Shown: positions 1 through 12,900 of the stretch, piece by piece
Position numbering within the stretch: the first letter of the stretch is position 1
How the letters are laid out: each line of letters begins with the position of its first letter
NCBI GenBank assembly: GCA_029204225.1
Contig: CM055112.1
Span: forward strand, 26,674,118-26,738,117
Direction: 5' to 3'
DNA from: Diphasiastrum complanatum
Lineage: Eukaryota; Streptophyta; Lycopodiopsida; Lycopodiales; Lycopodiaceae
DNA: 64,000 nt
Program-made: the position numbers and the translations under genes
Notes under the pieces: model-generated
What the model was told of the DNA's origin: nothing
Databases searched by the model: none
The model's input: the letters and a program-made list of their open reading frames with translations, nothing else

Positions 1-3000
1 TAGCTTGCTAGTTTTGAATGGACAGCAACATTACATAATCATTTCGTTCAAGTTTGATCAAGTTCTATTGGTGTTTGTATCTCATGAAGATATCAAGTCT
101 AGATCATGGTAGAAGGGATTCTACATCAAAATTGAGTTTTTAGCTTTTGTAGATTGGATATTTTGTAGATCAAAATCCTATATAGGTCTATAAACTTTAT
201 CAATTTCGATTTTTCATTTCACATACTGGATTTGGCCCATTTTTGGATCATTAGATCAGCCCAAGTGGTGGCTAATAGATTGCATATCAAATTTTCAGCA
301 TTTGCAAGTAGATTTGGAATAGTCAAATTTTTGTGATTTTGTCAAAACCCTAATTTTGATTGGATCTCTAGATAGTGAGGTTGTTGGACTTCATTTAAGT
401 GTGTTTCAATCTTAGGAAGAGGCAAAAGTCATTAGATTGAGGATAGATCATAGGTTGATCAAGATTCCATGATTCTATGTGTTGATTTGCTTGACATAAG
501 TGCTATAAGAGAATTTGTGAGATAGTTTCAAATCTAGGTAATTTCTTTTGAAATCATTTTTTGTTGTTCAAAGGAGTGCTTTGTGCTTTGAAACAGTTGA
601 AAGAGAAGATCTGGTCATTGCTACATGGCAACCTCAATTGGAGTCATGTTGGAAGCCATGTAGGCTTACCTCAAGTAACTATTCATTGTGGAAAGTGGAG
701 ATGGAGTCACTTCTTTGAGATGAATGTGTTTTGGATATTGTTGTAGGTTTGGGAGGAGAGACCAGCAATACAACAAGATCAAATGAGGTATGACAAGAGG
801 TCCAAGAAGGCTCTACACATGATAAAGATGATGTTACCAATGAGCTTCTCAAGGAAGTTGGTAAGTGTACATCATCTTTGAAGCTTGGAATTCATTGAAG
901 AAGCTTTATGAGTCCAGTCTACTTCTAGAGGTGTTGACTCTAAGAAGGAAAATATTTTCTTGTTTTGCAAATAATGAAGAATGTCCAAGTACTTTTGTTT
1001 TGAGGATGAAAGCATTGAATGATGAGTTGGCTTGCATTGATGAAAGCATCTAAGGAAGGAGAGCTTATTCAAGTAGTTCTTAATAGGCTTGTTGGATGCT
1101 CCATGCTAACATTGTTCAAAGTATTGCTATTCAAAAGACTTTACTAAGTTTGATGGATCTTCAAAGAGATCTTGATCCAATGAGGAATATAGGCTTCAGC
1201 AAGAGGTGGATCTACATCGACACTTCAAGAAGATGCTAGTTCACAAAGGGCAAATTTCAAGGGCAAAACCAAAAGTAAGTGGTCTAAAGGGCAAGATCAA
1301 ATGGATGCTTCTTCAAGTGGCAAAAGAATGATAGATCAAAGCTCAAGTGCTTCTATTGTGGCATCAAAGGACACTTTGCAATGTGAGTGCTACAAGAAGA
1401 AGAGAGATCAAGGAGACAAGCAAGGGTAATCTTACTCTTGATGAGATGGTTTGGATGTTCAAAGATACAAATGATGATGCTTTTGTGATGCTTGCTAATG
1501 ATGGAGATCTAGATCCTGTGGTGGATTGATAGTGAGCAAGTTCACACATGACCTTTCACAAAGATTACTTCACTTCTTTGTTGCATATAAGATGACAAGA
1601 GGGTGACTACACGCCAATGATGGTGAGTGTGCAATCAAAGGGATTGGCACATTTCCCTATTCTCCTCTACTAAAAATAAGAATTTTCATCTGGAGGTATG
1701 TCTTGTTTATTCTATGTATTACCAAGAATTTGCTTAGTGTGAGTCAAATGCTAAGCAAGGCCTCAAAGTTGGAGTTTGATGGAAGATGCTTGTTTGTTCA
1801 AAATGATGATGTCTTGGTTGGAAAAGGTATAACTCAAGGGAAGTTGTTCAAACTAGATGCTTGTGTTATTGATAACCGAGTTGATGTGTTGCAAGGGAGC
1901 AAATACCTATTCAAGAGGTTGTGGCATAAAAGGATGGACAACCTCAACCTTCATAGTCATTGGAGGTAATGGCTAGGAAGAAGATTGTCTAGGCCCTTCC
2001 AAGTTCCTTAAGTGGCGATCAAACATGTTTGTGAGTTTTGTGCTTTGTCCAAGTCACATAGAGTACACTATACTAGATCTTATATCTAAATCTACAAAGC
2101 CTCATCAACTTGTACATTCGAATATTCATGGATTTTACTACAATTAGCCATAGTGGAACTAATATGTATGTAACATTCATGATGAATTTAGTAGATTTTC
2201 GTTGGATCTATCATGACTAAATAGCAAGGATGAAGTGAATGATGTCTTTATCAAGTTCAAGAATGCAAGGGAGAACCAATTTTCCACAAAGATCAAGTGC
2301 TTGAGGAGTGACAATGGTGGTGAATACATATCTTCCAAGTTTAAGGCCTTTTGTGATGAGCATTGGATCAAGAGGGAGTATACAACATCAAGGACTCCAA
2401 CAACAAAATGGAGTGGCTGAAAGGAAGAAATAGGACTTTATCTGAAAGTGCTAAAGCTATGAGGTTAAGTGCTAATCTTGACAAACCATTTTGGGATCAA
2501 GCTAGAAGTCATTACATCTTCTCAATCTTCTTTCATTTGTCCAAGAGAAGTATGCTAATTCTATTCTAGAAAGATTTTATGTGGTAGATGCAAAAGCTAG
2601 TGATACACCTATGGAGTCTCATGTAAAGCTAACTATAAGAGGTAATGAAAGATCCTTCGAGGGACATTACTCTCTATAGGAAGCTAGTTGGTTCCACTCA
2701 TCTATCTAACCATTACTAGACCAGATCTAAGCTATTATGCTGGAAGATTGAGTCAATTCATGCAAGATCCTAGTGAGGAGCATTAGAAGCTAGGAAAGCG
2801 AGTTTTGAGGTACATCATTGGAACTCGAGATTTTGGCATATTGTATGAGGGATCATCACCTAATCTTTTTGAATTTTCAGATTCGAACTATTCTGGAGAT
2901 GTCATGAATAGGAAATCCATTAGTGCTCATTGTATTTTCATAGGTGATGGAGCTATATCATGGATGTCGAAGAAACAAGCCACTATCTCATTGTCATCTA

Positions 3001-3068
3001 GTGAGGCCGAGTACAAAGCTCTTACACATTGCACAAAGGAGATGGTATGGATCAAGAGGATTGTAGGC
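1..3068 (+). mobile_element. Ty1/copia element A, truncated
   Basis: Degraded copia element in the same orientation and family as element B (8738-13884). Position 1 lies inside the LTR, about 455 bp into it by comparison with B. After about position 87 the sequence jumps to the part of B just downstream of its primer site, so roughly 170 bp holding the LTR end and the primer site are deleted. It ends abruptly at 3068 within the RNase H coding region, where the G1 LTR begins. The remaining RNase H tail and the 3' LTR are not found elsewhere in the window. Same-family assignment rests on long stretches of near-identical sequence seen by eye. Confidence 0.88.
624..3068 (+). pseudogene. copia A gag-pol pseudogene
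   Basis: Reading frames are broken by many stops and small indels. In order: Gag start region at 624 (begins MATSIG in B; a stop soon follows); Gag core to about 1150; zinc-knuckle region near 1340-1400, coding C-F-Y-C-G-x3-G-H, which B has lost; protease region near 1500-1550; GAG-pre-integrase about 1860-2080; integrase about 2160-2520 with the SDNGGEY motif; a jump near 2520-2540 that removes the reverse-transcriptase core including the YxDD box; a fragment of the RT C-terminus (TPMESHVKL) at about 2600; then RNase H at 2805-3068 with SDSNYSGD, KSISAH and LSSSEAEYKAL. Not expected to make a functional polyprotein. Confidence 0.85.
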
Positions 3069-3806
3069 TGATATTCTAAGGAATATTCGAGCCATCTTGA
3101 AAAAGATACAAACTTAAGCCTAGAACTGGATCAGCCAAGTTTAGGGCCTTTGCGCCATGTCGTAACGGCTTAAAAGTTGTTTAGTTCTAAGCCTAAGTCT
3201 AGAAGATTGAAACTTAAACTAGTCTGAATAAGTTCAACTTAAGTTAGTTCAATTGTTTATGGTCCATTGGGAGTTTGTCTCATGGTACCAAGTTAAGCCT
3301 ATGTGGTCTATTTGTCCCATAGTGCCTTTTTGTAAGTGACCACCAATCCAAGTATATATATAGGAGTGGAAGAGTCCACTTTGTGGAAGAGCCTCATTTG
3401 CAATACATGCCTATCTTTCTCTCTGAGTGTTCTCCCTTGTGTGGTTTCATGTATTGTCTTACTTCACATTGTATTGTATATTATTCATCTAGCAACAAGT
3501 TAAGTTAATCTAGGCCATCCATTCTCTAGTAGGGTAAGCCTTAGAGGAGGAGATTATTAGGTTAAGCCGTCATTTGAGTCAGTTCTGAAGTAGAGAAACA
3601 AGAGAAGAGTGGATCTTGCCCGAAATACTCACCCACTCACTGTAGATCTTCTCATCCTTCAACCTCTCGGTTAGTTGGAAGCCATAGCCATTGGTTGGGA
3701 AAGCCACAATGCCTAGTTGGAGCCATAACATGTTTTAGTTGGGAATCCGCCATAGCACTCATTAGTTGGAGCCATAGCCAGAGTTGAGGGATGCGAACAG
3801 CCAACA
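3069..3806 (+). repeat. putative 5' LTR of G1
   Basis: Inferred LTR of 738 bp. It starts TGATATTC exactly where copia A homology stops and ends CCAACA one base before the primer site. It contains a TATA-like tract at about 3352-3362 (AGTATATATATAGG), followed by the expected transcribed region. No second copy exists in the window, so the left boundary is inferred. Confidence 0.6.
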
Positions 3807-3807
3807 T

Positions 3808-3823
3808 TGGCGTCGTTGCCCGC
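3808..3823 (+). other. G1 primer-binding site, tRNA-Asp type
   Basis: TGGCGTCGTTGCC matches TGGCGCCGTTGCC, the complement of the plant tRNA-Asp 3' end, at 12 of 13 positions; the one change is a C to T at a CpG. It lies one base after the LTR end, as expected for a minus-strand primer site. Confidence 0.75.
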
Positions 3824-4700
3824 TCTATTTTCGCTTTCTCTACTTTCTCGCTACTCTTCCTGTTTTCAAGCTATTTCTTGCTTGGTGCTTTTGCTTGTTG
3901 CTGTTTTTTTTATGCTTACTGCTTTTTGTTTTTTGCTTTTTGCTTTTTTTCAAGCATCCTTCCTTGCTTGCTTTCCTTCAAGAAATCTCAAAGCGTGTTT
4001 TTTTTTAACAAAGAGGGTTTATGGAGTAGATTTAGCAGCCATCCTCAAGGCCACACTCGAGGGCTTATGCAAAGCCCTATCACGTTTTTAGAAGGGGGCG
4101 CATCTAAGATCTTGAACTCTCACATTTTTAGCTCGTTCAGCAGCTCGTTTTGCCTGTTTTCAATCCATTTTCTACCTTCGCATGTCCCAGTGAAACGGCA
4201 GATCAAAGCCCATCAGCGCTTTATGGATGAATCTTTTGCTCAGAGGTTCATCTGCTTATTGCCCACACGTGAGCAACTCCTCGAATTGCCTGGCATCTGA
4301 AGGTGTCAGCAGGGTGACCCATCACTAATCGCACTTCCATCAGGTGATTTCGTAAGAGCAACATCCATCTGATGACCTGCCCTCTGCTGCTTCTTCAAAG
4401 CATAGTGTTGTTTTGCCTACAACGTGTTTTTGAACAAGAGGAGCATGCCATGTGTTGTCTGTCTTTGAAGGCATGAAGGGGACGTTGCATCTGCAGCTTC
4501 TCTAGCGTGTGACGGGGACACTTTTTCTTCATCTGTGGTCTTCTTCATCTACAGCTGCATCAGGCGTGAAGGGGACATTTCATCTGCAACTCACTTTTAG
4601 CATCCATCAGGTTTTCAACGGCCATCAGAGGGCACACCAGCCGCATCTTGGAGCAAGCCCTCATCCACGCTATCCTTTCTCAAATCAAATTTGCACATCA

Positions 4701-4764
4701 ACTCCCTCACAGTTTGTGAAACTCCCTCACGATTTGTGAAACTCCTTCATGGTTTGTGAAACTT
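4701..4764 (+). repeat. three 20-bp tandem units in G1 leader
   Basis: Three consecutive 20-bp units built on AACTCCCTCAC-TTTGTGA, differing at a few positions, followed by a partial fourth. Confidence 0.7.
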
Positions 4765-5643
4765 CAGGATTGTAAGTGAATTTTGGGAGTGCAGTAACCA
4801 GGCAAGTAGGCTCTCAATGAAGAACAGGCAGTCGATAGCGCTTCATCAGTGTTTTTTTTTTCAGTCCATGCCAGTTCTTCTATCTGTAGCCCACCACCTA
4901 CTAGAGTTCTCTTCATCAACGTTTAGTTTGGTGTGCTCTGCAGCGCTGGAGTTCCCTTCTAATACAACCTTCTCCGTTTTGAACACGTCTTCCACTCATT
5001 TTGAGCACACCAACAGCCCATTTTTTTGCTTGCAGGACTACCAACCCACATAGCAGCACACCATTAGTCCGTTTTCAGTTTTGCGTCCTTTTCTGTTGCC
5101 TTCGATATGGTTGCATGTGCAATCGCCAAAGCTGCAACACCATCAGGTTCTACATAGCCGAACTTTACTACAAATTTCTCTGCTGATTGAGATTGGTGTA
5201 ATGTGGACAGAAGAGATTAAGCTGCTTTCTGCACAGCTAGCTTTCAATTTTAGTCATTTGTTTGTTTTTGAATGATCGCTTACATCTGCGTTTTTCAGCC
5301 TAGTTTAGTTTGTTAGATGCTTCATGCATACTTGCATCTATAGCACTTCTTGTAATTTTTTCATAGTGTTTTCATGCTTGCATCCTCCCTCAGCCCTGTG
5401 CACTTAAATGGCGTTCATCGACATGTTTTAGACATTTTCAACGGTTTTCATAGACATTTTCCCGGCAGTTTTTCAGTACTTCATCGGTTTTGCGCATAGT
5501 TTTCCGGCTTCTTTTCCGATTTTAGAGGCTTTTGTCATCCGTACTTCTGCCATTTCTAGCCATTTTTCAGTCATTTTCAGTGGGTTTCCGACTGATTTTT
5601 ACTACACGTTTTTCATTAGTGTTCATAGTCGTTTACAATTAGT

Positions 5644-6000
5644 TTGTCACCTTCTGAGTCGTGTACGAGTCATATTCCTGTGCGAGTCATCTTCTGTGCG
5701 AGTACCCCATGGTTTCTAGCGAGCCCACGGTTGGATCTTATGTGCGAGTACTTCATGTGCAAGTACCCCACGGTTTCTAGATCCACGGGTACAGGGTTTG
5801 CACGAGTCATTTTTTGCAAGTCATCTTCTGTACGAGTCATATGCGAGTGGTAAGTTACCCGTCAACGAGTCATTTTTTGCACTTTCCACACCTCTACGTG
5901 TAATACGTTTCCGTCCACGAGTCATCTCCCACCCTTGCACGAGTCATTTTTTTTGCAAGTCATCTGCGAGTAGTACGTTTCCGTCCACGAATCTCATCAG
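5644..6000 (+). repeat. CGAGTCAT-based repeat cluster in G1 leader
   Basis: Words such as CGAGTCAT, TGCGAGTA, GCAAGTCATCT, ACCCCACGGTTTCTAG and GTACGTTTCCGTCCACGA recur many times at irregular spacing. This looks like a degenerate tandem repeat whose units have diverged. No protein motif is encoded. Confidence 0.65.
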
Positions 6001-6229
6001 ATGTAGCTATTCTGCGCTTCATGGACGCCATTCCCCCACGGCTACTCCCTGAGAAGGTCCGAGAGATAGAGCCTAAGGCTAGCATTGCTGCAGCCAAACT
6101 GGACCAAAGTAAACTATATCGTGTCAAATGACCGGTATACGAATGGGAGATACCTGATACTGAATCTATCTACGCGCTTAACCGAAGTCCCTCAAGCATC
6201 CAAGCCACACAAAAAACGCCGCTCACAAG

Positions 6230-8737
6230 GTGCATGCGAAACCAACTAGGGAGGAAGCTATCCGCGAGAAAATGAAAAAGATTATAGAGGTGGAGCTTCC
6301 TCGCGATCTTACGATAGCTCAAGAAACCTCGGGCGAAGCACAATCCTCTAGGTCCACAAGCCACACAGCTAGAACCCCTAAGGATCCACCTAAGGCTATG
6401 ACTAAGAAGCCCTACGCCCCTGATAAAATTGATGTGTCCATCCATTTCAAGGACTTCACCATTGAAGATGTAACTATCCACCTGCCTCAAGCTCAATGGG
6501 AGCCAAAAGTGAATGAGCCATATGATGGCCCCCGCTCAAACCATAAAGTTAAATCTTCAAGAGCCTCAGAGGAAAAGTTTGTCCATATTGGAGCACACCT
6601 CAACACCGAACAACGTCTGGCCTTAGAGAAGCTCCTTAGAAAATATCGTCATAACTTCGCATGGAACTACAAGGACATGAAGGGGGTAGATCCCTCGGTT
6701 GTCGTGCATAGAATCCCATTAAAGAAGGATGCTAAACCCCATGCCAGTAGACCTTATCATTGTCATCCGATCTACAGAGCATGCATCAAAGAAAAACTCC
6801 AAAAGCTCTTGGAGGCAGGTTTCATCTACGAGGTGGAACATACAGATTGGGTATCACCTATCATTGTGGTCCCAAAGAAGAATGGGAAGCTTCATATCTG
6901 TGTTGACTATCGCAAATTAAACGCTTCCACAGAAAGAGATCATTTTCCAATCTCGTATGGCGAATCCATATTGGAAAACCTAGCTGGGGATGAAGTTTAC
7001 TCCTTCCTAGATGGCTTCAGTGGATACAACTTAGTTGTTATCTCTGAAAAAGACCACCCCAAAATGGCTTTTGCTATGGAATGGGGTATCTTCTGTTGGT
7101 GCGTTATGCCCTTTGGATTGTGTAATGCGCCATGTACCTTCCAACGTGTCATGCAAGTAGCATTTTATGATCTCATTGGTGACAACCTTGAGATCTATCT
7201 TGATGACATTGGGGTGCACTCGGAAGAATCCACGCACTTGACCATACTCGAACGTATTTTCATACAATGCCAGAGGTATGGTATTTCTCTTAATCCTGAA
7301 AAATTTCAGATATGGGTCACCCACGGTGTCGTACTTGGTCACATTGTATCGCGCAATGGGATTGCCACTGACCCAGAGAAGATCAAAGTCATCGTTGAGA
7401 GGCCAGAACCTAAAACGGTCCGAGACGCTTATTGTTTTATGGGTCACGCTAATCACTATCGTTGCCATATTCGCGATTTTGCTAGTAAAGCACGATGGAC
7501 ATACAGAGTGACCGTAAATCCTAAGTGGACGGATGAATAGAGAAAGGCCTTCCAAAAACTCAAACACGCCTTGACAACTGCTCCTGTCTTGCAAGCTCCA
7601 GATTACATGAAGGAGTTTCATGTGCATACTGATGCATCGAAGTTTTTCATCGGTGCAGTGCTAACTCAACCCGGAGAGTACAAGAAAGACTATCCAATTC
7701 GTTTCCTTAGTAGACATTTAACATCTGCGGAAAAGAACTACACCACAACCGAGAGAGAAGCATTAGCGATGATTTAAGCCATCCAGAAGTTTCGACATTA
7801 TCTTCTAGGTAAACCCTTTGTATTTTTCACAAATCATCAAGCGTTACTTTACCTCATGAACAAAACTTGCACAACAGGTAGAATCACATGTTGGTTGCTA
7901 TTACTACAAGAATTCGAATTTTGTATTGTTGTGGGCAAAGGATCGCAACATTTTGTTGTTGATCATCTATCTAGAATATCGAGTGATGAGAAACCAATGG
8001 AGGACATCAATGATGACCTACCCGATGCAATACTTTTTCAAGTTGACTATACTCCCATGTGGGCCAAAGACATCACAGAGTTTTTAACGATGGGGGTGCT
8101 AGATCCGACGTTGTCGAAACCTGCCCAATGTGCACTTATCGACAAGGTGGCACCCTATACACTTATAACAGGGCAACTTTATAAAAAAGGGTGTAGACGG
8201 TGTGATTAGACAATGTTTGACTGAGGGCGAGATTATTTCCATCATATCCTTGCTACACGAAGGAGTTGGTGGTGGACACTTTGCCTCAGAAAAAACAGCT
8301 AGGAAGATCTTACTAGCTGGGTATTGGTGGCCTTCGCTATTTAAGGACACTCATAACTTTGTAAAGGCTTGTGATGTGTACCAAAGAGCCAAAAGGCCAC
8401 AATTTTCAGATTATATGCCTTTAACCCCCATCTTATCTGAACAAGCTTTTTTTTGAAATGGGGTATTGATTATGTAGGACCAATCAGTCCCGCCGCGCGA
8501 TTCACACAGGCAAGATATATTATCGTGATGACAGATTATTGCACGAAGTCGGCAGAGGTTCAGGCGGTAAAGAACGCCGATGCCAAAACCACTGTTCGGT
8601 TCCTTTATGAGCAAATCATTGTACGATTTGGTTGCCCACTCAAAATCGTCAACGATAGGGGTACACACTTTTTGAACATAGTAATTGAACACTTGTTGTC
8701 GACCTTCCTAGTTGTTCATCGCAAAAGTGCCCCATAG
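6230..8737 (+). pseudogene. G1 pol, 5' part (RT, RNase H, integrase start)
   Basis: The first frame (6230-7540) carries a linker and then the reverse transcriptase: LHICVDYRKLN, MPFGLCNAPCTFQRVM and the catalytic YLDDI (usually YVDDI). A stop at 7538 separates it from RNase H at about 7545-8200, with HTDASKFFIGAVL, TEREALAM followed by a stop, and FTNHQAL, where the usual Asp is Asn. A one-base shift near 8190 precedes the integrase zinc finger (HEGVGGGHF, then CDVYQRAKRP with one zinc-binding Cys changed to Tyr). Another shift in a T-run near 8455 precedes the DDE core (WGIDYVGPI, NDRGTHF). The frame is cut at 8737 by copia B. Dead enzyme; assignment to Ty3/gypsy pol is secure. Confidence 0.93.
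8733..8737 (+). other. left target-site duplication of copia B
   Basis: CATAG at 8733-8737 corresponds to CATAT at 13885-13889. Restoring CATAT makes the interrupted integrase codons read through across the junction, so the left copy carries a T to G change. Confidence 0.8.
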
Positions 8738-9387
8738 TGTGAAAGATTCAACTAGTTTCATCACATTTTGCAATATTTTCATATTTGGCATATTGAGGCC
8801 AAAACTTGCTTTAGACTTAGAGGTTGACTTTTCAAAGTTCATTAGTCTAAATTTCATTTGAATAAACACTTTTTGAAAGTGTGGGAAAGATAGAATGTGA
8901 GTTTGAGTAAATTCAATTTGAATAAGTTGGGTACATTGAATCTAGACCCAAAATTAGTAGGGTTAGCATTTTGGTGGAAAAGCCAAGTGGCCAAATAGGG
9001 TTTGGACCTGTTATAAAAGGATGTAACTTGTGGAGAGAGTGATCTTCTCTCTTCTCTATTTCATTTCATGCTTATACATGGTTCTCTTGGGTTCTACTAT
9101 CCATTGGTGCACTATCTTGGTGATTGCTTGCAATTCTATGTGTAGAATGATCTATATGTGCTATTTTTGGATCCACACGTGTGAAATACAATAGCTTGCT
9201 GGTTTTGTACGGACAGCAACAGTACATAATCATTTTATTCAAGTTTGATCAAGTTCTATTAGTGTTTGCATCTCAAATTGTGTGTAGATGCTGATTTTTC
9301 TACATTGGTGAGATTGGTAGTGTATTTCTCTTTCTAACCAAAGATCATTCAAGTAGATTGGATCTTAAGGATCTAAAATCTTTCACA
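8738..9387 (+). repeat. 5' LTR of copia B
   Basis: 650 bp from TGTGAAAG to TTTCACA. It holds a TATAAAAG box (about 9013) followed by a pyrimidine stretch, and the palindrome CACACGTGTG at 9173-9182. Paired with 13237-13884. Confidence 0.93.
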
Positions 9388-9400
9388 TGGTATCAGAGCT
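9388..9400 (+). other. copia B primer-binding site
   Basis: TGGTATCAGAGCT, the standard plant copia site complementary to initiator tRNA-Met, directly adjoins the LTR end. Confidence 0.93.
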
Positions 9401-9987
9401 TGTGTTTCAGTTTATGAAGGAGGAAATCAGATCTATCAATGATTTGGTGAAGATATCGAGTCTAGAGCATGCTAGAGAGGATTCTACACCAAAATCGGAT
9501 TTTTTGCTTTTGTAGATTGGATATTTTGTAGATCAAAACGCTAAATAGGTCAATATACTTATTCAATTCCGATTTTTGAATTCACATACTGGATTTGGCC
9601 GATTTTCGGATCATTGGTTCAGCCTAAGTGGTGGCTTATAGATTGCATATCAAATTTTCAGCATTTGCATGTAGATTTGGAATACTCAATTTTTTGTGAT
9701 TTTGTCAAAACTCTAATTTTGATTGGATCTCTAGATAGTGAGGTTGCTAGACTTCATTTGAGTGTGTTTCAATCTTAGGAAGTGGCAAAAGTCATTAGAT
9801 TGAGGATAGATCATAGGTTGATCAAGATTCCATGATTCTATGTGTTGATTTGCTTGGATAAGTGCTAGAAGAGAATTTGTGAGATAGTTTCAAATCTTGG
9901 TGATTTCTTTTGAAAGCATTTGTTGTTGTTCAAAGGAGTGCTTTGTGCATTGAAGCAGGTTGAAAGAGAAGATCAAGTCATTGCTAC

Positions 9988-12900
9988 ATGGCAACCTCAA
10001 TTGGAGTCATGTTGGAAGCCAATGATAGGCTTATCTCAAGTAACTATTCATTGTGGAAAGTGAGGATGGAGTCACTTCTTGAGATGAATGATGTTTTGGA
10101 TATTGTTGTAGGTTTGGAGGAGAGACCAGCAACACAACAAGATCAATTGAGGTATGACAAGAGGGCCAAGAAGGCTCTACACATGATAAAAATGAATGTT
10201 ACCAATGAACTTCGCAAGAAAGTTGGTAAGTGCACATCATCTTTGGAAGCTTGGAATTCATTGAAGAAGCTTTATAAAGTCCAAGTCTACTTCTAGAGTG
10301 TTGACTCTAAGAAGGCAAATTTTTTCTTTTTTGCAAAAGAATGAAGAAAGTCCAAGTACTTTTGTTTTGAGGATGAAAGCATTGAATGATGAGTTGGCTT
10401 GCATTGATGAAAACATTAAGGAAGGAGAGCTTATTCAAGTGATTCTTAATGGCTTGTTGGATGCCCATGTTAACATTGTTCAAAGTATTTCTATTCAAGT
10501 GCAAATAATGATGCTTTCGTGATGTCTCATGTATGTTTGCTAATGATAGAGATCTAGATCCTTGGTGGATTGATAGTGGAGTAAGTTCACACATGACCTT
10601 TCATAGAGAGTACTTCACTTCTTTGTTGGCATATGGAGATGACAAGAAGGTGATCTACACGGCCAATGATGGTGAGTGTGCACTCAAAGAGATTGGCACA
10701 ATTCCTATTTCTCTCTCTAAAAATAGGAATTTTTATTTGGAGGATGTCTTGTTTATTCCATCTATTACCAAGAATTTGCTTAGTGTGAGTCAAATGCTAA
10801 GCAAGGCCTCAAGTTGGAGTTTGATGGAGATGCTTGTTTGATCAAAAGGAAGGATGTCTTGGTTGGAAAAGGTAAAAGTCAAGGGAAGTTGTTCAAACTA
10901 GATGCTTGTGTTATTGCTAACCAAGTTGGATGTGTTTCAAGGGAGCAAATACCTATTCAAGAGGTTTGGCATAAAAGGATGGGACACCTCAACTTCAAGT
11001 CATTGGAGGTAATGGCTAGGAAGAAGATTGTGAAAGGTCTTCCAAGTTCCTTAAGTGGCATCAAACATGTTTGTGAGTCTTGTGCTTTGTCCAAGTCACA
11101 TAGAGTACCCTATACTAGATCTATATCTAAATCTACAAAGCCTCCTCAACTTGTACATTCGAATATTCATGGATTTATTACAATTAGCAATAGTGGAGCT
11201 AATATGTATGTAACATTCATTGATGATTTTAGTAGATTTTGTTGGATCTATCATGACTAAATAGCAAGGATGAAGTGAATGATGTCTTTATCAAGTTCAA
11301 GAATGCAAGGGAGAATCAATTTTCCACAAAGATCAAGTGCTTGAGAGGTGACAATGGTGGTGAGTACATATCTAACAAGTTCAAGGCCTTTTGTGATGAG
11401 CTTGGGATCAAGAGGGAGTATACAATATCAAGGACCCCACAACAAAATGGAGTGGCTGAAAGGAAGAATAAGACTTTATGTGAAAGTGCTAAAGCTATGA
11501 GGTTAAGTGCTAATCTTGACAAACCATTTTGGGATCAAGCTTTGTTGTGTGCCAATTTCTTGTGCAATAGGTGGTCGAGTGCTATTTTGGATGGAAGGAT
11601 ACCTTTTGAGATGCTATTCAAGAGGAGGCCGAGTGTCAACTTTCTAAGAACCTTTGGATGCACATGCTATGTCAACATTACTCTTGATGATAGGACCAAG
11701 GAGGATTCATCTTCAAGAAGAGGTATTTTTGTTGGATATAGTGAGGTGAGTAAAGCCTACAAGGTTTACATTCCTTCTACTAACAAAGTGATTGCTGATA
11801 GAGATGTCATTTTTTATGAGGGGAACATTCCAAAGGTGTCTTCAAGCATGATTGATGGTAGAGTGGATGGATCTAACATTCTCGATGTTGATGAGAAGGA
11901 TCATACTTTGGATGGTGGTGATGATGGACCTTCATCAAGTCAAAAGCCAAGGAGAACATCAAGAGAAAGACAATTACCTTCAAGGCTCACATATGATCAA
12001 AAGGGTAAGCAAGTAGTTTCTGGAAATTATGTTGCTTTCCTAACCTCTTTGGATGAGCCTACAAATGTAGATCAAGCAAGGAAAGAAGAGGAGTGGATCC
12101 AAGCAATGCCATCTCGAGTATCAAGCTCTTATGAAGAGTGGAACATCTTTTGGAGGATCTTCTTGTGTACATGGAGCTATGCAAGTGGGTGGATGTTATC
12201 TTGTTGTGAAATCAAGTATTGGATCTGGAAAACAAAGTTTGTTCAATGACTTTGATGATTAAGTTGTTGATCAAGAGGTTGATCTCAAAGCGCTTCAACT
12301 AGTCAAAAGGGAAGTTGGCAATTTGGAACTAGTCAAGAGCATCAAAGGAGAGGTAATTGGCAAAGGTATTATGGATCTATTTTTACAGCATATTGAAGAC
12401 TCAAGTAAGGTCAAAGGAGCAGCAAGGAAGTGTTGTTCAAGTTTTACTTTATTTGTTCTATCTCATGTTTGAGCAATTTCATGTGGATGTAAGCAAATTG
12501 TCAAGATATGATAAAACTAACTACATTGGTGAGCATTGTTTTGATGTTGGGTTAGTACTAGAATTCTTGGCTGGTTTTGCTGATGAAAATGAAGCTATTG
12601 GAGGCTCATTATGTCACTCATTCATGGCCAAATCATCAAGGCTTGATGGCATCTTTTGGCAAGATGGAGATGGAAGCTCATTCATGGAGTATCATGGTGG
12701 ATACATGGCAACAAAGGACAAAGAAGGAGGAGACATGCAAGCAAAAGTTGATCACTCACATTAATTGTTTGTTTGCTGTATTTTTCCAGAGAGTTCAAAG
12801 TTGGAAGCATGGTGGAATTATTTCATTTACATTCTAATTGATTCTTCATGTTCTAGTTACATCTTGATATGTAAAATTGATGTAAGAAATAGTGAAGCAT

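Larger units (their letters stand above)
3824..6229 (+). other. G1 leader, gag not found
   Basis: This 2.4 kb stretch lies between the primer site and pol, where gag should be. I see a pyrimidine-rich tract (about 3830-3970), several short reading frames without Gag motifs or zinc knuckles, and two zones of short repeats (4701-4764 and 5644-6000). A short open stretch at about 6010-6150 may be a relic of the gag-pol junction. Gag appears to have been lost or replaced. Confidence 0.55.

Noticed and set aside
3791-4300. Hydrophobic ORF after the G1 primer site as a membrane protein
   Set aside because: It arises from a T-rich leader tract, overlaps similar frames and has no conserved motif.
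6170-6496. Minus-strand ORFs across G1 pol (also 7031-7627, 8411-8692)
   Set aside because: Shadows of the plus-strand pol frames, which have the RT, RNase H and integrase motifs.
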